This document shows, piece after piece, positions 31,301-36,726 of a DNA stretch of 64,000 nucleotides (position 1 is the stretch's first letter; each line of letters starts with the position of its first letter). The notes under the pieces were generated by a model. The model saw only the letters and a list, made by a program, of their open reading frames with translations. It was not told where the DNA came from and made no database searches. Both the position numbers and the translations under genes were made by a program. Where the stretch lies: contig JAUVXV010000006.1 of NCBI GenBank assembly GCA_030603365.1, forward strand, positions 1 to 64,000, in the 5' to 3' direction. This DNA is from Candidatus Heimdallarchaeota archaeon. GTDB taxonomy: Archaea; Asgardarchaeota; Heimdallarchaeia; Heimdallarchaeales; Heimdallarchaeaceae.

Positions 31301-31878
31301 ATTTCAGTACCAGGTTCGTCTAGATAGTTTGGATCACCAGGGAGATATTCTCTCTGTTCCATAATCACAGGTTCATTCTTTTCTAAATTAATCATCAAAT
31401 GCATTTCATGTGTAATATCATCCATGAAATAACGCGAGCGAATTCTAGCGGGTAAGTCAACTGAAGACATTGAGTATAACAAGCACATTTTGGCTCCCAA
31501 TCCAAAACGTCCACGTGTCTGAATTACTCCATATTTAGTACCAGTTAGAACTCTTCCAAAAAGATCTGCAATTTGATGTCCAGGTACACCTGTACCATTA
31601 TCAGTGCAGGTTAGTTGGAGAAAATCAAGATGTTTTTCTAGCTTCTTATATTGCTTAACATCCAATAACTCATTGATTTCTCTACTGGAAAGTTTCCTTA
31701 AATCGATTCCTATTATAGGATTTATCCCTCTTTTTTCTGCTGCATCCAAACCATTTTCTACCAATTCTCTAATGCTGGTAAAGACAGCACGCATGGAATT
31801 TCCAAACCCAGCAATAGCTCGGTTATCATTGAAAAATGCTGCTGCAGACATCTTTTTTGTAACTGAAGTATCAGACAC
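19318..31878 (-). CDS. top6B: Giant DNA topoisomerase VI subunit B with about 3,500-residue repeat extension
   Basis: Residues 1-570 are a complete Topo VI B: the GHKL ATPase (ELVENGLDAA, CTDNGTGVP, GRFGLGAKM), the H2TH segment (SPLGAGRLRKGL) and the transducer (RYANRIPLIFGAG, TKIPFPETSKEYIS). Family members end near here, at 500-650 residues. This one continues without a stop to residue 4186. From about 600 to 4095 it is a string of helical units of about 64 residues with a hairpin-like core (L..GI.TI.DLL), followed by a basic Ser/Thr/Lys tail (about 4096-4186) containing QTTLMDMG at 4153. The start may be GTG 31878, or ATG 31851 (MSAAAFF), where the family usually begins. A TATA box is at 31910-31922. 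The next gene is subunit A. Confidence 0.93.
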   Translation of the reverse strand: MSDTSVTKKMSAAAFFNDNRAIAGFGNSMRAVFTSIRELVENGLDAAEKRGINPIIGIDLRKLSSREINELLDVKQYKKLEKHLDFLQLTCTDNGTGVPGHQIADLFGRVLTGTKYGVIQTRGRFGLGAKMCLLYSMSSVDLPARIRSRYFMDDITHEMHLMINLEKNEPVIMEQREYLPGDPNYLDEPGTEISITFTGAWSLAKNSVKEYFRQLAIITPYSTFNIVVPGDKEGEYDEIIYESVVDDMPEPPQYVKIHPWGCDITQFKAELGANKSKKLKLFLAEHFMGVTEDIAEDFFQLLEIDPNKNPKDLTSNEIRRIVHEGFVKAYQEAKDVKRKRDRVFQFESPKGSSLSPLGAGRLRKGLEKELTPQFVEAISRPAKAYSGHPFVIEVALGYGGGVNEASQARSATVQDNKIIYRYANRIPLIFGAGNDVITHVVSSIRWNEYGLTRQSDPLAVAVSLVSTKIPFPETSKEYISIVPEIEEEIRLALLQLGRRLKTFLGRAKRKRREHARLSRFVKSAPVIIDNLTQILEDEDLPLADFRFEKNRIASALAHGIPKKAKLFMPLSKRLLGLDIWCPKPIQNSLKAKRILSISDFLLTPTPELATILQLPAVQVYNIKLRTIYELDREGLSPDLDSRIFITRSVERRFDKKDGKSTLSLRDALNRRWIQNSYHFLATEYDKLHSVYGFAEKLFENKKDELINQLLLKNRKSDGSIRAGGSINELNKLTTISQLKIQHLFPTFKELKQKSRELLSADVSVEEFLYQLIYPNDINYQAEITVVLVEHLKDIFNTLSTKFPNFRSTNITKMKPDWTDGYTKNAFHRRKIRTIEDFVTASTDDLILVKELERILYATYLKILNKDSPSSKLADFVIFSNEEMKTQESALIKNLATKGITTLAKLINLSADQIYEPKLKQLLPLLLEESKRKLKQTLSEKEYDHSTAHIKIIPAGLEKELHKNQVFTSSAFLAYSSPELKKMGLNKRESERMKRALGTPFPEWLEHQELLRKYGINVFEELLFNSPEVYSMNAEDKKKYLDLIVFLRSPIIFIYPHLRDISHLIREVGLNCVGRFIIWPDDELAVILETSENKIKSMKKNISFSEFQRNKENLGKDLSLFKGIFPNLIEYFKTTNPTIQDLYYLYPSEKLHFTEGYWLMIENISKLSQMEIIELSHLFDKNHKRLPELKEALLRLKARNIVTIKQFLDLIPAIIESELSNTSQRNAALELYEILKTRKIDGTDEFKKQVLIISEFHEFQRALDLPVSRISKLTLADYESLRAKGIIAVHQLFEYTSAELASFLDKEEQEIIDLLSDFQLEQQGTIFFEKMDRNRFRSLVSFDFEDSERFSTHEIESLILAGYDTIDKIFYLAHPMIFSASLVHWNVVDKFRKLLRSPLTLVAWEKKVKKTIRIEGEEGTKTIEEDQITTLSTDQLNVLQNNGITRIIDLIVSQAEDIASYLNFNIEEAKSFQKNIRISDTGTDISELDLFKPEIVKALEEVNILTLEDLYFSSSEVKWDNSILPWSTVEAFKQVLNLPLAHISDMLDAELINTLKEVSVFTLLGFMLTSPESLMERTGIPDERIENIKRGLDLADILSYFSLPSYFLPTLTFEQTELLRANKILTIADFILTSTQKLNKLLKIPPKQIDEVKSSLTTQRIIAAYEDKGIFAFETRLFDKMEQRQLSRDSIFQFERFQTIQELFYESDPAFYQLNPELWPKISAVQKVLALPLRIFTEISEYSIEVWEQNNIKSVFQLLFIPDEEITDPLLYRSISSNSSKMLEMRSFHYFSKLPSSVYNCSFFKEIVQDFENKTLSDVITDPNVISHLLSKDKHYQAENYNLTIIRSLLELPLRITPFFTKIKKIQREDYTNTKIGDVFDIDLVEHSGLAPFHAKLMEVDSFNLLLKDLAIPISSMGLPREMALKLSKSSVNTLIDFFSIPISQISEITGLSKRYIIEIQNNLNYQLIVSFRKEQTHKILESSLVSEKQIQKLMDVGIIDIETLYYSAETQRISDILPIKNYQKVKEILSGSIRFIGFFSFDEIKRLEFYEINSVIDLALLDKKELFHITQNPIYKEFHALDILSLDELSDKRVEAAIPITLLPSIEEDYLEKIHKLGIYSIQDFNSRMAELRESHPHLVKLDVFREVQLYLASVAFIGLTNQQVQKLIYSGVGDILSFITEDVSTIAIILDISEKEVRKYLDKIEPISLAKEVNRKGVKIEEFPVLRKSTINYLLKSDKEYVQDVYSHYYQAFTITNVSDEVVKDFLGNCNISIFRIKEISTETKLKLSQMGVLRIIDFLCVNDTELKKVFDGSIPNEISEIRKGQFSLDRGTPLLLNEPIKNLLRDLYFDPDKKTVEDLFGFVPEHLLQFSEFERIEKISNISFVEQLVSFLSLSIFSLPYFDMETKIALRHNGVHHVIELISAKVQMMENTSPAVNRTIREFQVNFNLTKIMSETFSPFLNQAIKLPNEMSERFRSYGLTTGLFLFDFVQHPLFSFTDKEKRVSSNVTFNFFQPVSWLYDVINLDVKNFNRLRDKQATNILTAQLLFTESKSKPEIVAFPDSIISKFNRAINDEVIDLKPPSWAIKLVDMALITDSKFLKKLKTKKIFYLEELIAADSQIVSDNKISSEIKPILYSLRNFNISSVDGLSPVQIQKLKQNGIHNVFQFLSLPPPMISKITGQTVEKIIALITQIDLSDLESSAKLVGLDIDLFTEISDNVKNLLKEHGCVSLTQAANLKLDQLAISQEDKKSLTQLVSMLLSPITIIGKVLKLSKKEVDELLSNNVLTYTDLLEVPQQKWSASIKRLISRQKTNPNYLIKRLHDIKKFGVSIEKLGLKKAITESLISAGITTIDHLLYLPSHHITSRSKLKEEDFEELIIKLNSSPSLIPGFSKELLIYIYNKEHYTIADLLVNFHNLSKEHVKTILDGVDTIKNIEELKFKDPLSTTEKYIIGKEFHSYTSLLTSKRFVEDKRMFSRVAPYLLANIRYLELENKVEAALKRADIKTIADLLIVSQKTIATQARTSITKIREIIMSINIDDVESKIISKQDSHLRDAFFLTDRDKDFLKSVGVFNLADLREYSVYPWIVSDSRIDKIIGRIGSILQTPILYYKELLKLPFYEIEKNYLMKGIYSVQELMTLSEQKEIDNITEFLRTFSASTEKIKEDFITIIQIFNEAEFSSINQDLKAKNLTLFNELLLEMYIKYNKLSSENQKILQILKHPISASSKFNSTDIEILSSKNIYTFVDLLIKPSSYWPTFAPIKLKTKIQELIPTLTFGKIKSDINKRIKISSIKIFNPNIRKELSSYYQTIDELILDIANDNYRISKSVINSVEKILTTSILLIKLPKIPLKGWKKISKGLKEIGDLYRLTNKELASSLSIPANDVKKLIINLTPDNILKPPILKANKILSSTDIIELNKLGLRDYIKLLEMISSKNTIPKNLKEKINTLVKLDVKKIEPKITESLTLIELLFLFPNLQSLSLSKSQKDILQRTSDFIFSKGTELCNVLNIDQANQKLQCPDLSLEYLLLLHSFDEKLYSSILSGLPEQYDTQIKELFVYLERPPILLSEPTIENINQIATQEFESIAELLLEPKQSLFSVVTDKTLQRNIRNISLNLLKELKNNLIKFPAKLFTTSELNTLKRNSIYSVEEALLFSKRAKSKGTKEWQLCQRLKNIMTLQLNDLPTLIEDKEAFAYATKNKLATIYDLLAHCKHKSGSEAICKDILPLIRFDSLAELITNEQRRLSNFVKETDINTNLKKRDLRTFGSLYNYIEQVGVQGLEPDLEKLLSVLRAPISILTNDRSFLSKLDNLGYSQVFDLLLPADISSLLTKSKLSDKQNISAKTMIMKLSFVNIADIITADCYPINIVSFIDDTTKRQLIRAGYSTISHLNVSDEILMKTSGLKTLLLSRIKKILNTPFYYLSDLIRENPTSLFILYSKGFSVINDLFVSNCKQLSSQISVPERQLKTILSTLTNQSIKLAQKDETALKVSLPYIENQEIQKLGAAGITSIQELLFPKKETRKSSALTLAKVEKLVQYLDKEIEELDVKADILEQIKQLGISNFKEFVFYPSTVLDSQVNLSYMGIKSLKNRLPLKTTKTSKAKKTTPTKTTVKKTPSTGSKPKSSTSTKKPATKATTKSTRPKSTKQTTLMDMGSESKRIQTSTTSSNGSSKSKSRSSGK
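19593..30078 (-). repeat. Array of about 50-55 divergent hairpin-type helical repeats within top6B
   Basis: By eye about 50-55 units can be aligned over residues 600-4095. Examples of the core are LRANKILTIADFI, LMDVGIIDIETLY, LKQNGIHNVFQFL, LISAGITTIDHLL, LKRADIKTIADLL, LIRAGYSTISHLN and LGAAGITSIQELL, each followed by a polar linker and a second helix ending in I..IL. The pattern resembles helix-hairpin-helix/DUF4332-like units such as the N-terminal domain of RadA in this same window (LISSGYITLAAV). Units are too diverged at DNA level to be a recent tandem expansion or an assembly artefact. Confidence 0.75.
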
Positions 31879-31907
31879 GATTGTAACCCCTTCGGTTGAA
31901 ATTTTAT

Positions 31908-31981
31908 TCCTATTATATATATAAGATTATTGTCGGAATAAGTACAATGTGAGTAATATTACACCGTATCTATATATAAAG
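31908..31981. promoter_or_regulatory. Divergent TATA boxes between top6B and the rightward genes
   Basis: On the minus strand TTATATATATAATAGG (31908-31923) sits about 35 nt before the top6B GTG. On the plus strand TCTATATATAAAG (31969-31981) faces the other way; 16 nt after it is an 8-codon frame (ATG 31997, stop 32021-32023), which could be a leader peptide or the stump of a lost gene. The rest of the 355-base gap to 32234 holds a tnpB relic. Confidence 0.45.
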
Positions 31982-32049
31982 TTGAATTTTGTTCCCATGT
32001 TACGTTTAAAAAGTGGTTCATAATCTTAATAGTTGTAGTAAAGGCTATG

Positions 32050-32162
32050 ATTACGGGTGTTTTTATAGTAAAATCTAGATAAAAGGAAAGATGGTGCAAG
32101 CATTACGAGTTGAGTGTATAGAAGTAAATAATCATCCAGCTTTAAGTAGAACTATGTCATAA
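32050..32162 (+). pseudogene. Relic of the 5' end of a tnpB element
   Basis: ATG 32091 opens 23 codons reading VQALRVECIEVNNHPALSR before a stop at 32160. This matches the N-terminus of the TnpB at 44085 (RAEVMETNHHQALSRLCHQ). The 40 bases before it (GATTACGGGTG...ATCTAG...GGAAAG) also resemble those before that gene (ATTATAGGGGT...GTCTAG...GGAAAG), so the left end of an IS1341-type element is preserved. Nothing further of tnpB follows. Confidence 0.55.
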
Positions 32163-32233
32163 ACTTGAATTTCATCGGCAACTTAATAGAAAAGTCTTAA
32201 AATCAATGCAAATAATCAATAATTGAAGCACTG

Positions 32234-33490
32234 ATGTCAAGAATGAAAGCGATTCTAAAACGAGGAAAGAAGAAAGATAGAGATTATCCTAAGCAGGTTA
32301 ATGGTTTCTTAGAATTTAATTATAGAGGAATCATTTCTGACAATAGAACAGAAGAAAATCCATTAATTGGTTGCGAGAGTTCTGATACACTTTATCTAGA
32401 AGGAGAGTATAGAGAAACTCCAGTAAGTTTAATCCTAACTGGAAGTTATGGTGAAGCGATTTCTGAAAATTTAAACAAGAGATTCAGCAACTCCAATCCT
32501 TCAGCAATTTATCTTGGTTTTAATACTGATTTTCAAAAATCTTCTGATCTTCCCAGTATTGTATTACCACCAGAAGATAGAGAAATAAACTCTTTTCTTC
32601 AAGGAAAGAACTGGTACCAAAAGAACGAAGAGAGAATCAAATCTTATGTAAAAAAAGCTATTAGGAATACTTCAATTGCATTCATTTTTTTAGACAATAA
32701 TCCGTTCATACTTGGCTTAATGCAAAATGTCATTACTTACATCAAAGATATGAAGACTCAACCTGTTCTATTCTTGCATCTTCCTTCAGAAGTAGACAAA
32801 ATAAACGAAGAATTCTCAATTCTAGCTTTTATCTATAATATATTGAAAAAAGAGACTTCTTTTAATGCACCAATCGTAATCGTAGATGAAAAATACGCAT
32901 TGAAATTAAATTCGAACATATCTATAGAAGAAATGCGAAACATGATTATTCAAAGAGAAGCTAATTTAATAGCAGATTTACTTTTAGGAATCTCACAATC
33001 ATCAAATTTCTATCATACAGATCAAAGCAATTTTGACAGAATTTTTAGAGAATCTAATGGAATTTGTCAGCTATTTAGTTTGGATATTTATGATAATAAT
33101 CCAGATCTATCATACCTGTTTAAACGTCATAAAAAAGCTTGTAGTTTTTTAAGCACTGAAAAACCTACTCGGGGATACGTAATTATACAATCTGGAAATG
33201 AAGGTTTAAAAACTGAAATCTACCAGAATATTAGAGAATTTTATGGAAATTCAGATGTGATACTTTCAATATTAAGTAAGAGGGCTAATGGTGCAATTAT
33301 TAGAGGTGTTTATAGTTTTATTTCTACTCCTAGAAATCTTTTAGATAGATATTCAAAATTTGACAAAGTGTCAGTTTTGTTATATGACATTGAAGATCAA
33401 GTTAAAGCAGTAACAAAAGAAAAATTGTATGAAGAGGTTCTAAATGCTAAAAGATTTGAGCTAAAATTATTAGAAGAAGTGAAAAAATAA
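32234..33490 (+). CDS. Degenerate FtsZ/tubulin-superfamily-like protein
   Basis: A soluble protein of 418 residues. Its segments line up in order with the FtsZ-like protein at 39597: a T1-like LTGSYGEAISENLNKRF, a strand AFIFLDNNPFILG where the glycine-rich T4 loop should be, PVLFLHLPSE, APIVIVDEKYAL, a long helix, then YHTDQSNFDRIF at the position of the T7 NxDxxD loop, and a C-terminal segment with IIRGVYSF similar to TIRGVITG. The glycine-rich GGGTGTG signature is absent and T7 is altered, so GTP binding is doubtful. The assignment is by pattern, without a search. It stands alone downstream of the top6B promoter region. Confidence 0.5.
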   Translation: MSRMKAILKRGKKKDRDYPKQVNGFLEFNYRGIISDNRTEENPLIGCESSDTLYLEGEYRETPVSLILTGSYGEAISENLNKRFSNSNPSAIYLGFNTDFQKSSDLPSIVLPPEDREINSFLQGKNWYQKNEERIKSYVKKAIRNTSIAFIFLDNNPFILGLMQNVITYIKDMKTQPVLFLHLPSEVDKINEEFSILAFIYNILKKETSFNAPIVIVDEKYALKLNSNISIEEMRNMIIQREANLIADLLLGISQSSNFYHTDQSNFDRIFRESNGICQLFSLDIYDNNPDLSYLFKRHKKACSFLSTEKPTRGYVIIQSGNEGLKTEIYQNIREFYGNSDVILSILSKRANGAIIRGVYSFISTPRNLLDRYSKFDKVSVLLYDIEDQVKAVTKEKLYEEVLNAKRFELKLLEEVKK

Positions 33491-33657
33491 GAACCTAGTT
33501 CAGTTATGCAATCAATTTTACAAAGTTGAACCATAAAACATATTAATATTCTATCTTGTTCTTCGTTAAAGTTAAATCTAGTTGAAGGATAGTGTTGTCG
33601 TTAACTTTAAATATCTATCCTAAAACGAGACATCAAAAGTAAATATGAGGATTCACT

Positions 33658-36600
33658 ATGGATAAAAGACTTCGAGTTTTAATAGGTACTTTAATCTTAG
33701 TTGTTACAATTGGCTCAGCTGTAGTGATTGGAATCATCCTTCCTAGAACTTCAATATCTCTGATGAATGAAATCAACTCGAGATTAAATGAATATGGCCG
33801 ATTAAACGACAATGATTTCATTCCACAAGGTGGAATCGAAACCCCATCAGATTGGATGTATACCAACATCTCTGATGTAGATTCAAGATTTTATGATCAA
33901 GCTCATATCGAATTTTTCAATGTAAGTGACCGTGAAGGATATTTAGATTATAATACGCCTATAGCTTATTACTTCGTTCAAGGAGAGCTTGTTTTTGATA
34001 TTACTATAAACAAAACAGTAAAAGCTTACAATATTGAAGATGATTATGTTGTTTATGCTCAAAGAAAACAATACACGTTTAATGAGACTGCATCGTCTTT
34101 AAGTCCTAATGCAACTGTTTTGAATTTTAATTATATGTGGCCTTACTATATAGCTAATTTTGGAAATGGATCAGAGTACGGATTTCAAGCATATATGGCT
34201 GCTTATCTGATTGAATCAGAACTTGAATTAATCAAAGATATTAAAGGATGGACAGATTCTGAAGTAGCTTATGCTACACTAAATAGAGGATATGCTGAAG
34301 CAAATGGAATTGTTGATTTAGGGATATATCTTCCTCATAATTGGATTAGTGTTCGTCCAGCTTATCAAAATCTAGATTTTGACCAAGCAACAAGTTACAA
34401 AATATTCTTCAATGCTACATATAATGGACATGACTATTCTCTGATAACAGGAGAATATGGTTCCCAAAAATATTTCCTTGATATAGTACGAGGATTGTAT
34501 TATGACTCCGGAGATATTACTATAGACCCAGTTCAACTTTTAGCAGACATTTATGGCATAGATACAGCTGCAGAAAGATTATCTGCAATGTCTTTAGCAG
34601 CATATTTGGATTATCTATCAAATCAACCATCATTAGATTGGTTATACGACAATAAAATATCATATGTATGCTCTAGAACTGCAATGGAATGGGTAATGGG
34701 TATTGAGGATCCACTCTTAGGTGAAACATTCCCTCTACTTAAGAATGAAACCATTTCAAGCGACAGTATTAATTGGGATACCGATCTTTATTATGCAGAA
34801 AAATTGGGTACAAATAATATTAAAGACATAAATCAAATCATCGGAATAGCTAACATTCCTTATTACCATTATGCAGAATCAAGTGATGTCACTGTTAGAG
34901 GGAATTATTCATATGTTCAAGAAGGCAATGATATAAAAATTGTTAGAAATGATCATCCTCTATTTATGGCAATAGGTCAATTTGGCGATTATGATGGGGT
35001 CATAGAAGCTTTTGATGTTAATGGAGATCTCATATACGTTGCAGAAGGAACAAACGGATTAGAGATAATTGATGCTTTCAATAAAAGGTATATGGAGAAG
35101 TATTTTCAATGGAGTAATTTTGGTATTGATGATATCCGAGATTTAGAAATTCTTTACTTTGATGAGAACGGTGCTAATGCAACCATGGTTTTTGCAAATG
35201 GTGAGTATGGAACTGTAGTTCTTGTAGAAATTGATGCTGCTACAGGTTTACCAACAGATAATTTCTGGTCAGAAACTGCTGATGGGTCAGTTTATGCAAT
35301 TGATGTAGTAAATGACACATCTTATGCAGCTTATGCAGCCTTGGGACCTGATGGAATTAATACTTTCACAATCGATGCAACAGGATCAGACATTATTACA
35401 CTTGTAAATCACTACACCTCTTTAGACTTTCCTGAACTTACTAATGTCTTAGATGTAAAAGCTGAAGGTTTTTACCTATATGTTCTAGATGAAGTAGAAG
35501 GATTGTTGATATTCCAACTTAGTGCAGCTGGAGTAATCAATTCTCTTGTAGGACAATACACATTCCTTCCAACTGATTCTCATTATACTAACTTCCACCT
35601 AGATATTGATAATGACTTAATTTATCTAACTCAAGGAGAAGATGGTCTAGTAGTAGTTGATATTTCCTCTAAGTCAAGTCCATCAGAAGCATATCGCTTT
35701 ACAGGTGTTGATCATAAGGGAACAGCTTTAGGTGTATATGTAAATGGAACTGATGTTTATCTAGCAGATTTCGAAGAAGGTTTAGTTCATTTACAAATAC
35801 AAGAAGGAACAGGAACCATTGAAGTAATTGCAAAAGACGAACTTCATTCATTTATAGAGAGCTGGCAAAGAAACAGTAGAACTCAATTAGGAGGCTGGGA
35901 TCTTGGTCCAACAGCTGAAATTGAAGGTATAAAATTCAATAGAACATATGCCTCATATTCAACATATCCAAATATTGACAAAGGTTTAAGACTTCAATGG
36001 TCAGATCTTTTCTTAAGACCATTCTCTTACACATCTGAAACAGATACAGCACTTTTCTTTGATGAAATAGTCTATTACTATAAAGCAGAATATCAAATTC
36101 CATATCGTCAGATGGAAGAATTTGATCTATATTGGATGCATGATGCAAACTTTATCAACTCAAGTTACATCTATGTTGGACGATGGGGTCTAGAAACTGG
36201 ATTAGATTTAGATCCTGATGACTTTTTCATAACACATTCGTTGCCAGGACAACCAAGAGATCCTTTCCACATGCATGAAATGTTTGTTGAACCAGTAACT
36301 GGAAGTGTAGTTGAAAGAAGAGATAGAATTCAATACAATAGTATAGCAAGAAAATATATTGAGTTTTATGATTATCTTGATCCATTCAAATTCGGATTAA
36401 ATGAAGAATTCTTTGATCCTGAAGCTGATTTAGAACCTTATCAATTCTATAAAACATGGCATACAACATTTCCAGGATTAGAAGGAGGTATGGGAACAAT
36501 CTTCTGGCAAGAAGATGTCCATCATGCAACTGAAGTATTCTATGATGATATCAAAGAACTGTTCCTTAACAGAATTAAAGGAGCAGATGCTTCCAGAACA

Positions 36601-36690
36601 GGTGGAGCATTTGGTGCTATGTTTTTAGTTACTGTTGGATTTGTTGTAACTTCAGTAGTTCTACAAAGAACAAAACCAAAAGAAGATTAG
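33658..36690 (+). CDS. Large two-TM surface protein: CD36-like ectodomain with LVIVD beta-propeller insertion
   Basis: Topology is N-terminal TM (about 7-29), ectodomain of about 950 residues, C-terminal TM (about 981-1003) and a short charged tail, as in CD36/LIMP-2 receptors. CD36-like motifs appear in order: IEFFNVSDREGYLDYNTPI (84-102, compare YFFNVTNP.E...G..P), RTAMEWVMGIEDPLL (340-354, compare RTV.ELLWGY.DPLL), and HEMFVEPVTGSVV.RRDRIQYN (about 873-895, compare H..F.DI.P.TG......R.Q.N). Between the last two, residues about 440-725 hold LVIVD-type propeller blades (GDLIYVAEGTNGLEIID, DNDLIYLTQGEDGLVVVD, TDVYLADFEEGLVHL). Many NxT/NxS sites suggest glycosylation. Ligand unknown. The CD36 assignment needs a profile search. 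Confidence 0.6.
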   Translation: MDKRLRVLIGTLILVVTIGSAVVIGIILPRTSISLMNEINSRLNEYGRLNDNDFIPQGGIETPSDWMYTNISDVDSRFYDQAHIEFFNVSDREGYLDYNTPIAYYFVQGELVFDITINKTVKAYNIEDDYVVYAQRKQYTFNETASSLSPNATVLNFNYMWPYYIANFGNGSEYGFQAYMAAYLIESELELIKDIKGWTDSEVAYATLNRGYAEANGIVDLGIYLPHNWISVRPAYQNLDFDQATSYKIFFNATYNGHDYSLITGEYGSQKYFLDIVRGLYYDSGDITIDPVQLLADIYGIDTAAERLSAMSLAAYLDYLSNQPSLDWLYDNKISYVCSRTAMEWVMGIEDPLLGETFPLLKNETISSDSINWDTDLYYAEKLGTNNIKDINQIIGIANIPYYHYAESSDVTVRGNYSYVQEGNDIKIVRNDHPLFMAIGQFGDYDGVIEAFDVNGDLIYVAEGTNGLEIIDAFNKRYMEKYFQWSNFGIDDIRDLEILYFDENGANATMVFANGEYGTVVLVEIDAATGLPTDNFWSETADGSVYAIDVVNDTSYAAYAALGPDGINTFTIDATGSDIITLVNHYTSLDFPELTNVLDVKAEGFYLYVLDEVEGLLIFQLSAAGVINSLVGQYTFLPTDSHYTNFHLDIDNDLIYLTQGEDGLVVVDISSKSSPSEAYRFTGVDHKGTALGVYVNGTDVYLADFEEGLVHLQIQEGTGTIEVIAKDELHSFIESWQRNSRTQLGGWDLGPTAEIEGIKFNRTYASYSTYPNIDKGLRLQWSDLFLRPFSYTSETDTALFFDEIVYYYKAEYQIPYRQMEEFDLYWMHDANFINSSYIYVGRWGLETGLDLDPDDFFITHSLPGQPRDPFHMHEMFVEPVTGSVVERRDRIQYNSIARKYIEFYDYLDPFKFGLNEEFFDPEADLEPYQFYKTWHTTFPGLEGGMGTIFWQEDVHHATEVFYDDIKELFLNRIKGADASRTGGAFGAMFLVTVGFVVTSVVLQRTKPKED

Positions 36691-36726
36691 AAATAATCTT
36701 TTTTCTTATTTTATTATTCTTCATTT

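Noticed and set aside
19318..31878. The giant top6B as an assembly artefact of collapsed or expanded tandem repeats
   Set aside because: The units are very diverged in sequence, frame and reading are continuous for 12.5 kb, and both ends are joined to normal genes.
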